Assembly: GCA_025359265.1 (NCBI GenBank)
Contig: JANYHB010000070.1
Span: 1 to 58,052, forward strand
Direction: 5' to 3'
DNA: 58,052 nucleotides
DNA from: Hyphomicrobiales bacterium
GTDB lineage: Bacteria; Pseudomonadota; Alphaproteobacteria; Rhizobiales; Aestuariivirgaceae
In this document: piece after piece, positions 1-8,432 of the stretch
How the letters are laid out: every line of letters starts with the position of its first letter
Numbering within the stretch: the stretch's first letter is position 1
Translations under genes and position numbers: made by a program
The notes under the pieces: model-generated
The model's database searches: none
What the model saw: the letters and a program-made list of their open reading frames with translations, nothing else
What the model was told of the DNA's origin: nothing

Positions 1-570
1 CGGCCATGATGGTTCCGATGAAAGCACCGATGTGGATGAAGGCACCGCGACCGGAAAACACATGCGTAAACCCATAGGCGGCAGCTCAATCAAGGCGAAC
101 ACACACAGTGCCAGCACGCCCGTGTTGCGGCCAAGCGGCGACCGGCACAGGCCGTCATAGACAAACCACCCGGCAGCGAGAGAGCAAACCGCAATCGCCG
201 AAGCCTGCCACGACGTCAAAGGCAGCACCGCAGGATCAATCAGATAGGTGTCAGCCTGCACATAATACTGGACGATTAAAAGCAGAAAACCACTGATCCA
301 GGTGAGGTAGGCTTCCCATTTGAACCAGATAAGATGGGGCGGCAAATTATCGGGGGCCGAGAGATATTTCTGCACCCGGTAAAAGCCACCGCCGTGAACC
401 TCCCACGCCTCACCCGCAACGCCTTGAGGCAGGACTGTGTCCTTTCGCAGGGAAAGATCAAGAGCGACAAAATAAAACGATGTGCCAATCCAACTGATGC
501 CCGCAATGAGGTGCCCCCAGCGGATGAGGAGGTTAAGCCAGTCAAGAAGGAAAGGATCGAGTGATGGCAT
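1..570 (-). CDS. puuD: PuuD-type urate hydroxylase, N-terminal part, frameshifted and cut by window edge
   Basis: Membrane urate hydroxylase (urate to 5-hydroxyisourate); the family has eight N-terminal membrane helices and usually a C-terminal cytochrome c domain. Reading from the ATG at 570, the first 160 or so residues match the family as I know it: WLNLLIRWGHLIAGISWIGT, then SFYFVALDLSLR, then GEAWEVHGGGFYRVQKYL and APDNLPPHLIWFKWEAYLTW. Near 84-92 the family-like frame changes: upstream it reads LALCVFALI, while the expected continuation AAYGFTHVFSGRGAFIHIGA is one frame over, so one base appears to be missing. This may be a true inactivating mutation or a sequence error. The gene lies about 200 bases downstream of the BMP-type transporter and shares direction with the xdh/uraH operon, whose product (urate) it would consume. 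UraH acts on the next intermediate. Identity fairly sure; intactness unknown. Confidence 0.8.
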   Translation of the reverse strand, partial: MPSLDPFLLDWLNLLIRWGHLIAGISWIGTSFYFVALDLSLRKDTVLPQGVAGEAWEVHGGGFYRVQKYLSAPDNLPPHLIWFKWEAYLTWISGFLLLIVQYYVQADTYLIDPAVLPLTSWQASAIAVCSLAAGWFVYDGLCRSPLGRNTGVLALCVFALIELPPMGLRMCFPVAVPSSTSVLSSEPSWP

Positions 571-605
571 TGGTATTTTGGGTTCCGATTTACTTCCCCG
601 CTCAC

Positions 606-631
606 GTCATTCCTGCCGAGGCAGGATCCAG
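606..631. repeat. Short dispersed-type palindrome in bmp-puuD gap
   Basis: The core is CCTGCC-GA-GGCAGG (612-625), embedded in a GTCATTCCTGCC...GGATCCAGC context. Similar GTCATTCCTGCGAAGGCAGGAATCCAG-like elements are scattered in many alphaproteobacterial genomes. It lies in the 202-base gap between the bmp gene and puuD. Only one copy is seen in this window, so calling it a repeat rests on general knowledge. Confidence 0.4.
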
Positions 632-738
632 CGCAGTGAATACAGGTATGCCGCGAAGGAAACTGGCCCCCAACTTTCGCAAGGGTGACGGAGTGCAGTA
701 GGGCGAGATGGAATGGCTTTCTGCGCGATAGAATAAGA

Positions 739-763
739 CTCCCTCCCCCAAGTGGGGAGGGAG
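739..763. repeat. Hairpin after bmp gene, CTCCCTCCCC family
   Basis: Perfect 10-bp stem CTCCCTCCCC / GGGGAGGGAG with a 5-base loop, 10 bases past the stop of the BMP binding-protein gene in its direction of transcription. Two near-identical palindromes occur at 15453-15475 and 45908-45937, each also just after a binding-protein gene. It probably acts as an mRNA-stabilising or attenuating stem-loop; no clear T-run follows on the minus strand. Confidence 0.65.
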
Positions 764-772
764 AGCTTCACT

Positions 773-1837
773 TTACTGTGGCAGTTTATCGTCGATACCT
801 TTGACGTAGTAATTCATGCCAAGGATGTCTCCGGCGGGGAGTGGCTTGCCTTTTTCGCCAACCGTTGTGCCATCTTGCTTGGTGATAGGGCCGGTGAAGG
901 GTTCCAGCTTGCCTGACTTGATATCATCAGCGGTTTTCTGGGCGAGGGCCTTCACGTCATCTGGCATGTTGGCGAAGGGCGCCAAGGTGACGGTGCCTTC
1001 GGCCATGCCATCCCAGCTTTCGGCTTGCTTGTAGGTGCCATCAAGCAATTGCTTGATGCGGCGCACATAGTAGGGGCCCCAATTGTCAACTGCCGCTGTA
1101 AGCTGTGCATGCGGGCCAAACTTGATTTGGTCTGACGACTGGCCGAAGCCCAGTTTCTTTTGCTCTTCGGCAACCGTTATGGCGGCGGCAGAGTCAGTGT
1201 GTTGGGTGATGATGTCTGCGCCCTGGCTGAACAGCACCTTGGCAGCGTCACCTTCCTTGCCAGGATCAAACCAGGTGTTGACCCAGACAATCTTGACCTT
1301 GAAGTTTGGGTTGACGCTTTGCGCACCCAACATGAAGCTGTTGATGCCCATTACAACTTCAGGAATGGGGAAGGACACGATGTAACCGGCGATGCCGGTT
1401 TTGCTCATCTTGGCGGCAACCACGCCTTGAACATAACGATCCTGATAAAACTTGGCGTTATAAGTTGAAACGTTTGGCGCCGTCTTGAAGCCGGTGGCAT
1501 GTTCAAACATCACTTTGGGATATTTGGCGGCAACCTGGATCGTCGGTTCCATATAGCCAAATGATGTGGTGAAGATGATGGCGCAACCGTCACGCGCGAG
1601 GCGCTCAATCGGGCCCGCAGCATCTGCTTCAGGCACGTTTTCAACGAAAACGGTTTCAACCTTGTCGCCAAGTTCTTTTTGAACTTGCTTCAAGCCTTCG
1701 TTGTGTTGAAATGTATAGCCCATGTCACCAATGGCGCCGAGATATACCCAGCAGGCTTTGAGTTTGCCGGCTGCGTGAGCCTGGGTTCCACCCAAGGCCA
1801 TGGCAACCACGGCGGCGGAAATGAGAAGTTTTTTCAT
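773..1837 (-). CDS. BMP-family purine/nucleoside ABC transporter substrate-binding protein
   Basis: 354-residue secreted binding protein of the basic membrane protein (BMP/Med/PnrA) family, which captures nucleosides or purines for import. It has a Sec signal peptide with the cleavage region AQAHAA near residue 23. The mature start KLKACWVYLGAIGDMGYTF is typical of the family, as are the central blocks TTSFGYM, YIVSFPIPEV and NTWFDPGKEG. It is the last gene of the transporter set (ATPase, two permeases, binding protein) and sits 22 bases downstream of the second permease. Linkage to xanthine dehydrogenase genes suggests a purine base or nucleoside as ligand. A strong hairpin at 739-763 follows the stop codon. 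Family sure; exact ligand inferred. Confidence 0.93.
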   Translation of the reverse strand: MKKLLISAAVVAMALGGTQAHAAGKLKACWVYLGAIGDMGYTFQHNEGLKQVQKELGDKVETVFVENVPEADAAGPIERLARDGCAIIFTTSFGYMEPTIQVAAKYPKVMFEHATGFKTAPNVSTYNAKFYQDRYVQGVVAAKMSKTGIAGYIVSFPIPEVVMGINSFMLGAQSVNPNFKVKIVWVNTWFDPGKEGDAAKVLFSQGADIITQHTDSAAAITVAEEQKKLGFGQSSDQIKFGPHAQLTAAVDNWGPYYVRRIKQLLDGTYKQAESWDGMAEGTVTLAPFANMPDDVKALAQKTADDIKSGKLEPFTGPITKQDGTTVGEKGKPLPAGDILGMNYYVKGIDDKLPQ

Positions 1838-1859
1838 CTTTGAATATCCCTGTTAGACA

Positions 1860-2735
1860 TTATCGATCCGCCACGAATGCTTGTCCAAGGCAGGCGGGCG
1901 TATTGGCGGTTAAGAGTCGCTTATTGCGAGAGATCAGCACAAGTGCCACCACTGTGACAAGATAGGGCGTGGAAGAAAGCAGCTGGGACGGAATGCCCCA
2001 GCCAAAAGTTTGTACGGTGAAGGCCAAAATGGAGATTGTGCCAAAAAGATAGGCACCAAACAGCAGCCTTTGCGGCAGCCAGGTGGCGAACACCACCAAG
2101 GCCAAGGCAATCCAGCCACGGCCTGCCGTCATGTTTTCCACCCATTGCGGGGTTTGGGCCAACGAAAGATAACCCCCTGCCAGCCCGGCACAGCCGCCGC
2201 CAAAGGCCACACAGGCATAGCGCAGGCCAATAACCGAAAAGCCCATGGCATGGGCTGAGCTGTGGTTATCGCCCACCGCGCGCACCATCAAGCCGTAGCG
2301 GGTGCGGAAAAGAAACCACGAGACGAGGCCGACGAGGATGAACGAAAACACGATGAGAATGTCCACCCCCTGAAAATTGGGCACGCGCGTGATTTGTTTG
2401 CCAACAAGGTTTTCACCGATGAGTGCCGAGAGGCCAATGCCCAGCAATGTTATGGCAAGGCCAGTCGCCACCTGGTTGGCCAGCAAAGTGAGCGTAAGGA
2501 AACCAAAGAGCAGCGACATCAACATGCCGCCAAAAATGGCTGCAAGGATCCCGACATAAGGATTGCCGGTGACGTAAGCGGCACCAAAGCCCGTGACCGC
2601 ACCGATGATCATCATGCCTTCAACGCCGAGGTTTAGAACGCCGGAACGTTCCACCACCAATTCACCCAAGGCGGCAATCAACAAGGGCGTTGAAGCACCC
2701 ACAATGGTGATGGCGATAGCGTAAAACTGTTCCAT
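1860..2735 (-). CDS. BMP-type ABC transporter permease 2
   Basis: Inner-membrane permease of the branched-chain/BMP-associated class (BPD_transp_2), hydrophobic throughout with about eight to ten predicted membrane segments. Recognisable family features are ERSGVLNLGVEGMM near residues 30-43, GLAITLLGIGLSALIG, and AGGYLSLAQTPQWVENMTAGRGW in the C-terminal half. I chose the ATG at 2735 because it overlaps the stop of the preceding permease as TAATG, the usual sign of translational coupling; an ATG at 2753 would add six residues. It pairs with the upstream permease in a heterodimeric channel. The last 10-15 residues (TPACLGQAFVADR) are less conserved in character. Confidence 0.92.
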   Translation of the reverse strand: MEQFYAIAITIVGASTPLLIAALGELVVERSGVLNLGVEGMMIIGAVTGFGAAYVTGNPYVGILAAIFGGMLMSLLFGFLTLTLLANQVATGLAITLLGIGLSALIGENLVGKQITRVPNFQGVDILIVFSFILVGLVSWFLFRTRYGLMVRAVGDNHSSAHAMGFSVIGLRYACVAFGGGCAGLAGGYLSLAQTPQWVENMTAGRGWIALALVVFATWLPQRLLFGAYLFGTISILAFTVQTFGWGIPSQLLSSTPYLVTVVALVLISRNKRLLTANTPACLGQAFVADR

Positions 2736-3793
2736 TATTTGCGGGCCTCCCATTTGATGCGGTAAAGCACCAGTGTGTCACACGCCAGAACAAAGAACAG
2801 CAAAACACCTTGAAACACTTTGGCGATCTTGTCGGGAATATGCAGCGTGGTTTGGGCTGCTTCGCCACCCAGAAAGGTGAGGGCCAGCAGCAAACCAGCA
2901 ACGATGGCACCGACGGGATTAAGCCGCCCGAGGAAGGCAACAATAATGGCCACAAAGCCATAAACCGGGGTTGCATAAGGCGTTTGCAACTGGTGGCCCA
3001 CGCCCATCACATCACAAGCGCCCGCAAGGCCCGCCAGGCCGCCCGCCAGCAGGAAGCAGAAATAAATCGATTGACTGGCCGAAAATCCGGCAAAACGCCC
3101 GGCGCGCGGGGCTGCGCCCAGGGTGCGCAACTCAAAGCCCTTGAGCATGCGAAACAGCATGAAAGCCAGCCCTGCCGCTGCGATAACCGCCAAAACCGCC
3201 CCCAAATGGATATCACCCCAACTGGGCAAATTCTGCCATCCGGCGAAATTTACGGTTTTGGGAAAATTATGGCCTTGCGGATCACGCAAAGCCCCGCGCA
3301 CCAGCCAATCAAAAATAAAGTCTGCCACATAGACCAGCATCAATGATGTGAGAATTTCATTGGCGTTGAAGCGCACCCGCAGAAACGCCGGAATGGCGGC
3401 CCAGGCCATGCCGCCCAAAATGCCCAGCGCCAACATCACCGGCATGACGACTGGGTCTTGCCAGCTGGTGAAATAAACCGGCACAAGGCCTGCCATCAAG
3501 GCGCCCATTTGCAACTGGCCCGCAACGCCAATGTTCCACACGTTGGCGCGGTACGACACCGCCAACCCCGCACCCATTAAAACCAGCGGGGTGGCCTTCA
3601 CTATCAGCTTTTCGAGATTCCATTCATCACTCAGTGGCTCTAAAAAATAGACATAAAGGCCATGCAGCGGATCGATGCCGCGTGAAGCGAAAACCATTGC
3701 CCCGAAAAGCAGTGTCAAAGCGATGGCAATAACCGGCGAAAAAAGCGCCATCGTGTTGGATGGTTCGGCGCGTTTTTCCAATCTAAGCGGCAT
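2735..3793 (-). CDS. BMP-type ABC transporter permease 1
   Basis: 352-residue inner-membrane permease, the larger of the pair expected for BMP-type importers. It has an N-terminal hydrophobic anchor (LFSPVIAIALTLLFGAMVFA), a long periplasmic loop, then the family block LVLMGAGLAVSYRANVWNIG followed by GQLQMGALMAG. The open frame extends upstream to 3925, but that part lies inside the ATPase gene in another frame and has no membrane-protein character. The ATG at 3793 (MPLRLEKRAEP), overlapping the ATPase stop by 11 bases, is therefore the likely start. The gene lies between the two-domain ATPase and permease 2 in one transcript. Confidence 0.9.
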   Translation of the reverse strand: MPLRLEKRAEPSNTMALFSPVIAIALTLLFGAMVFASRGIDPLHGLYVYFLEPLSDEWNLEKLIVKATPLVLMGAGLAVSYRANVWNIGVAGQLQMGALMAGLVPVYFTSWQDPVVMPVMLALGILGGMAWAAIPAFLRVRFNANEILTSLMLVYVADFIFDWLVRGALRDPQGHNFPKTVNFAGWQNLPSWGDIHLGAVLAVIAAAGLAFMLFRMLKGFELRTLGAAPRAGRFAGFSASQSIYFCFLLAGGLAGLAGACDVMGVGHQLQTPYATPVYGFVAIIVAFLGRLNPVGAIVAGLLLALTFLGGEAAQTTLHIPDKIAKVFQGVLLFFVLACDTLVLYRIKWEARK

Positions 3794-5300
3794 GGGCCAC
3801 CTCATGCGCGCCAGCCATGGCGAGCCCGATTTTTTCCAGTGTCCAGGTATTTTTCGGTTCCGCTCTGGAAAGTTGGCCGCGTGAAATGACGGCAATGCGG
3901 TCTGCGATCTCGAAAATCTCATCAAGGTCTTGGCTGATCACAACGACGGCCGAACCTGACCGCGCCAGATCAATCAGCGCTTGCCGAATGGTGGCGGCAG
4001 CTCCGGCATCCACGCCCCATGTGGGTTGGTTGACCACCAGAATGCCGGGCCGGCGTTCAAGTTCGCGCCCCACTGTAAACTTCTGCAGGTTGCCGCCTGA
4101 AAGCGAGCGCGCCTCAGGGTCTGGCTTGCCTTTGCGCACATCATAAGCGGCGATCACTTTACCAGCGATTCTCATGGCCATCGATAAATTGATCACACCG
4201 CGTTTGGCCAAGCCTTCATCAACCGCGTGGCGGGTGAGGACGGTGTTATTTGACAGGGCAAAGGCCGGCACTGCGGCATGGCCCAAGCGTTCTTCTGGCA
4301 CAAAGGCTGCGCCACGTTTGCGCCGCCGCGTGATGTTTTCGAAGCCACAGGGCACACCATCCATCATCACCGCGTCGGCGCGGTTGGCGGCGGTTTCGCC
4401 CGAGAGAGCATCAAAAAACTCCGATTGCCCGTTGCCTGCAACGCCCGCAATCGCCACCACTTCGCCGCCGCGCACCTCCAGCATGGCGTTTTTCATCGCC
4501 ACGGCAAAACCATCAGCCTTGGTTGACAGGGCGTTGAGCGCGAGGCGTACGGGGCCCAAGTGATGATTGATTGTGGCATGAACCGCTTCCACATCCGTGC
4601 CCACCATCATGCGGGCCAGTGAGGCGGGCGTCTCCTTGCGTGGATCACACGCGGCCACCACTTTGCCATGGCGCAGAACCGTGGCGGCTGAGCAGAGCTG
4701 GCGCACCTCTTCCAGGCGGTGCGAGATATAGAGCACGGCACAACCTTCTGCGGCCAGGCGGCGCAAGGTGATGAAAAGCTGATCGGCTTCCTGCGGGGTG
4801 AGCACACTGGTGGGCTCGTCCAAAATCAACAGCTTAGGATTTTGCAACAGGCAGCGCACGATTTCAACGCGCTGACGCTGGCCCACCGAAAGATCAGCGA
4901 TAGACGCGGCTGGATCAACCGGCAGGCCATAATCTGCCGAGAGTTTGCGCACCCGCTCTGATAGCGTGTTCACATCAAACTTGCCGGGCAAAGCCAGTGC
5001 GATATTTTCGGCCGCCGTTAAAGCCTCAAACAATGAGAAGTGTTGGAACACCATGCCGACGCCGAGGGCGCGCGCAGCCGATGGGCTTTCTATGGCGATT
5101 TGCTTGCCCAGCCATTCAAAGTGGCCGGAACTGGGTTGCAAGGCGCCATAGATCATTTTGACGAGTGTGGACTTGCCGGCGCCATTTTCGCCGAGCAGAG
5201 CGTGGATTTCGCCCTGCTTTACAGAAAGCGACACATCATCATTGGCGCGCAGGGTGCCAAATATTTTTACAATGTTTTTTGCCGCCAGAAGGTCAACCAC
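3783..5300 (-). CDS. BMP-type ABC transporter ATPase, two nucleotide-binding domains
   Basis: 505-residue cytoplasmic ATPase with two ABC domains, as in NupA/YufO and RbsA. Domain 1 has Walker A GENGAGKST near residue 38, signature LSVGQ and Walker B LLILDEPTS. Domain 2 has a degenerate Walker A (GVAGNGQSE), signature LSGGN and a Walker B in which D and E are replaced (VVNQPTWG); this asymmetry is usual in the family. The start is GTG at 5300, overlapping the xdhC stop (5293) by eight bases, so the importer is apparently co-transcribed with the xanthine dehydrogenase genes. It would energise purine or nucleoside uptake together with the two permeases and the binding protein downstream. Confidence 0.93.
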   Translation of the reverse strand: MVDLLAAKNIVKIFGTLRANDDVSLSVKQGEIHALLGENGAGKSTLVKMIYGALQPSSGHFEWLGKQIAIESPSAARALGVGMVFQHFSLFEALTAAENIALALPGKFDVNTLSERVRKLSADYGLPVDPAASIADLSVGQRQRVEIVRCLLQNPKLLILDEPTSVLTPQEADQLFITLRRLAAEGCAVLYISHRLEEVRQLCSAATVLRHGKVVAACDPRKETPASLARMMVGTDVEAVHATINHHLGPVRLALNALSTKADGFAVAMKNAMLEVRGGEVVAIAGVAGNGQSEFFDALSGETAANRADAVMMDGVPCGFENITRRRKRGAAFVPEERLGHAAVPAFALSNNTVLTRHAVDEGLAKRGVINLSMAMRIAGKVIAAYDVRKGKPDPEARSLSGGNLQKFTVGRELERRPGILVVNQPTWGVDAGAAATIRQALIDLARSGSAVVVISQDLDEIFEIADRIAVISRGQLSRAEPKNTWTLEKIGLAMAGAHEVAHAA

Positions 5301-6141
5301 GAGTCTGAGCCTTAGCGTAAGGACGCTTAACTTGCCCAGTGTATTCTTGGGTTTTCAACATCTCTTGCCAGTGCAGAAGTTGCACGGCCACCGACGCGGC
5401 GATTGCCGCTGGCAATTTTGAGCGGATGGCTTTGGAACCGATGGGGCAAGTGAGGCGGCCTAACGCTGCTGTTTCATGGCCTGCCTCAAGCAGACGCTTG
5501 CGGAACCGCGTGGCTTTGGTGGCACTGCCGATAAGGCCCACGTGGGAGAAGCCGGGTTGGCGCAATCCCCAATCCACAATGTCAAAATCCAGCGCGTGGC
5601 TGTGGGTCATCACCAAGAGGAAGCCAGGCTCCATGTCGTGTGGGGCACCGAGGCGGCAGGTGACAGTTTCAGGAACCGCGGCTGGAAACGCATTATGGCG
5701 AACATCCCACCAGGTTACTTTAAACGGGAGTGGGGCCAGAGCCATGACAAGGGCGCGACCCACATGGCCCGCCCCCCACAGGTTGAGATGCGTGAGTGCA
5801 TCCGTGACAGTGGCGCGTTGCCTTGCATCTTCCCTATCGGCCAGCGTTAAGCTTTCAAGACGCAAAGTCATCCGCCCGCCGCAGCATTGGCCCAGATCGG
5901 GGCCGAGCGATTTCGTCAGTGTACGGATGGATTTGAGTTTGCCCAAAAGGCTTTGCGCCTCGGCCATGGCCAGCCACTCCAGCGTGCCGCCGCCAATCGT
6001 GCCGTGATAGCCCCCCGCCGTGACCAGCATTTGCGCCCCTTCTTCGCGCGGCGTTGAACCTTCGGCTTTGGTGACGGTGACCATGACGCAAGCGGTTTGC
6101 GCTTCCAGCAAGGCCAACGCCTTGGGCCACAGGCTGATCAT
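5293..6141 (-). CDS. xdhC: Xanthine dehydrogenase accessory protein XdhC
   Basis: Binds molybdenum cofactor, promotes its sulfuration and delivers it to XdhB. Family features: VTVTKAEGSTPREEGAQML near the N-terminus, GTIGGGTLEWLA, GQCCGGRM, and a C-terminal Rossmann fold starting LWGAGHVGRALV. The reading frame is open up to 6255, but the ATG at 6141 overlaps the xdhB stop as ATGA and gives a normal family N-terminus (MISLWPKALALLE) and length of about 282 residues. It is the last of the xdhABC triplet and is followed, with overlap, by the purine transporter ATPase. Confidence 0.93.
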   Translation of the reverse strand: MISLWPKALALLEAQTACVMVTVTKAEGSTPREEGAQMLVTAGGYHGTIGGGTLEWLAMAEAQSLLGKLKSIRTLTKSLGPDLGQCCGGRMTLRLESLTLADREDARQRATVTDALTHLNLWGAGHVGRALVMALAPLPFKVTWWDVRHNAFPAAVPETVTCRLGAPHDMEPGFLLVMTHSHALDFDIVDWGLRQPGFSHVGLIGSATKATRFRKRLLEAGHETAALGRLTCPIGSKAIRSKLPAAIAASVAVQLLHWQEMLKTQEYTGQVKRPYAKAQTRG

Positions 6142-8432
6142 TTCACACCCAGGCTTTTCACCGCGCGCATGATCGCCTCTGGCGTGGCGGGTGCATCCAA
6201 CTTCGGCACCGTGCCGGGCTTTAAACTGGCAATAGCATTCATCACCGCGCACCACACGGATATGGGTAACATCAGCGGCGGCTCCCCCACTGCTTTGGAG
6301 CGATAGATGGTATCGGCCTTGTTGCCCTTGCTTTCATACAGCGCCACGCGAAAATCTTCCGGCACATCGGAAGCGCAGGGGATTTTATAGGTTGAGGGCG
6401 CGTGCGTGCGCAAACGGCCTTCCGCGTCGAACACCAATTCCTCGGTGGTGACCCAGCCCATGCCCTGCACGAAGCCGCCTTCGATTTGGCCAATGTCGAT
6501 TGCCGGATTTAGCGAGTGGCCAACGTCATGCAAGATATCCACACGCGAGACTTTCATTTCGCCTGTCAGTGTATCCACCAGGACTTCGGAACAACTGGCT
6601 CCGTAGGCGAAATAAAAGAACGGGTGGCCCCTGCCGGTTGCCCTATCCCAATGAATAGCGGGGGTTGAATAATAGCCAGTGGCGGAAAGGGAAACGCGCG
6701 CACCCTTGCAAGCGGTGGCCAGCGCCGCAAAGCTGCTTGATTTGGTTTTGGCGGATACTTGCCCATCCCAAAACGTAACTTTTGACGGGTGAACGCCGTG
6801 TTGGCGGCCGGCCACTTCCGCCATCCGCGCCTTGATCGCCATTGCCGCATTGCGCGCCGCCATGCCATTAAGATCTGACCCCGATGACGCTGCGGTGGGC
6901 GAGGTGTTGGGCACTTTATCCGTGCGGGTGGCGGTGATGGTGATTTTGTCCACGCCGATGCCGAAAACCTCGGCCACCACTTGCGCCACTTTTTGATAAA
7001 GGCCCTGCCCCATTTCTGTGCCGCCGTGATTGAGGTGCACCGAGCCATCGCCATAAACATGCACCAGAGCACCGGCCTGGTTCATCATGGTGTTGGTGAA
7101 AGAGATGCCGAATTTGACCGGCGTTAACGCGAGGCCCTTTTTCAAGATGGAACTTTTGGCATTGAACTTTGCATTGTCTTTGCGGCGCTTTTGATACGAC
7201 GAGGTTTTCTCGAGAGTGGCCATGATTTTACCGACCAGATGCTCATCAATTTTCTGGCCATAGGGCGTGGTGTTGCGCTGTTTGGTGTAAAGATTTTTCT
7301 TTCTCAGTTCCAACGCGTCGCAGCCGTGCTGGATGGCGATGCTTTCCATCATCGCTTCGGCAAACACCATGCCTTGCGGGCCACCGAAGCCACGGAACGC
7401 GGTGTTGGAAATCGTGTTGGTTTTCAGCCGCCGCGTAGCGATTTTATATTGCGGATAGAAATAGGCATTGTCTGCGTGAAACATGGTGCGATCACAGATC
7501 GCCGCCGAAAGATCGGCCGAATAGCCACACCGCGCCGCCAACAACACATCCACAGCAGCGATGCGCAGTGACTTATCAAGGCCCACTTCATAAGTGGCTT
7601 CAAAGTCATGGCGCTTGCCGGTGAGCATCATATCGTCGTCACGGTCGAGGCGGCATTTCACCGGGTGGCCGGTTATATGCGCGGCAAGTGCGGCAATGGC
7701 CGCCCATTGCGCGGCCTGGCTTTCCTTGCCGCCAAAAGCCCCGCCCATGCGCCGACATTGGCAGATGACTTGCGCATCATCAATGCCCAGCATGGCAGCG
7801 ACGCAATGTTGAATTTCAGTTGGGTGCTGCGTGGAAGAATGCACGAACATGCCGCCCTTTTCCTGCGGAATGGCATAGGCCACCTGGCCTTCAAGATAGA
7901 ACTGCTCTTGCCCACCGATTTTCAGTTGGCCGGCGTGACGGTGGGTGGAATTCTTCAGCGCGGCAACCACACCTTTGCTGGTGAAGGCATAAGGCGGCAG
8001 AAGATCACCATTGCTTGCCAGCGCATCGGCGACCGTGACATCTGGTTTCTGCTTTTCAATTTCGATGACCGCCAGCCGCGCGGCGCGTCTTGCGGCATCG
8101 CGGGTTTTTGCCACCACCGCAAAGATCACCTGGCCATGGAATTCAATTTTACCGTTGGCAAAGATGGGATCGTCACCCGCCACCGGGCTGCAATCATTTT
8201 TGCCCGGTATGTCTTGCGCTGTTAAAACGGCAACAACGCCTTCAGCGGCTTGTGCCGCAGCAAGATTTATTGAAAGGATCTTGCCTTTGGCGCCCTCTTT
8301 GGCAAAGCCCGGAGCCACGTGCAGCGTGCCCTCGATTTCCGCAATGTCATCAATGTAAACTGCGGCACCCGAGACATGCAATGCGGCGCTGTCATGGGCC
8401 AGGGCTTTGCCGACATGAGCCAATGGCTTCAT
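6138..8432 (-). CDS. xdhB: Xanthine dehydrogenase molybdopterin-binding subunit
   Basis: 764-residue large subunit that oxidises hypoxanthine and xanthine to urate at the molybdenum centre. The sequence shows the N-terminal fold (SGAAVYIDDIAEIEGTLHVA), the molybdopterin contact MGGAFGGKESQ near residue 235, the substrate arginine in FRGFGGPQGM, the block GTEMGQGLYQKVAQVVAE and the catalytic glutamate in AVGEPPLMLP close to the C-terminus. Length is normal for bacterial XdhB. It overlaps xdhA upstream and xdhC downstream by four bases each (ATGA), a tightly coupled operon. Looks intact. Confidence 0.96.
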   Translation of the reverse strand: MKPLAHVGKALAHDSAALHVSGAAVYIDDIAEIEGTLHVAPGFAKEGAKGKILSINLAAAQAAEGVVAVLTAQDIPGKNDCSPVAGDDPIFANGKIEFHGQVIFAVVAKTRDAARRAARLAVIEIEKQKPDVTVADALASNGDLLPPYAFTSKGVVAALKNSTHRHAGQLKIGGQEQFYLEGQVAYAIPQEKGGMFVHSSTQHPTEIQHCVAAMLGIDDAQVICQCRRMGGAFGGKESQAAQWAAIAALAAHITGHPVKCRLDRDDDMMLTGKRHDFEATYEVGLDKSLRIAAVDVLLAARCGYSADLSAAICDRTMFHADNAYFYPQYKIATRRLKTNTISNTAFRGFGGPQGMVFAEAMMESIAIQHGCDALELRKKNLYTKQRNTTPYGQKIDEHLVGKIMATLEKTSSYQKRRKDNAKFNAKSSILKKGLALTPVKFGISFTNTMMNQAGALVHVYGDGSVHLNHGGTEMGQGLYQKVAQVVAEVFGIGVDKITITATRTDKVPNTSPTAASSGSDLNGMAARNAAMAIKARMAEVAGRQHGVHPSKVTFWDGQVSAKTKSSSFAALATACKGARVSLSATGYYSTPAIHWDRATGRGHPFFYFAYGASCSEVLVDTLTGEMKVSRVDILHDVGHSLNPAIDIGQIEGGFVQGMGWVTTEELVFDAEGRLRTHAPSTYKIPCASDVPEDFRVALYESKGNKADTIYRSKAVGEPPLMLPISVWCAVMNAIASLKPGTVPKLDAPATPEAIMRAVKSLGVK

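Noticed and set aside
3783-5300. Walker B of domain 2 with N and Q in place of D and E in the BMP-type ATPase
   Set aside because: Degenerate second domains are usual in two-domain importers of this class.
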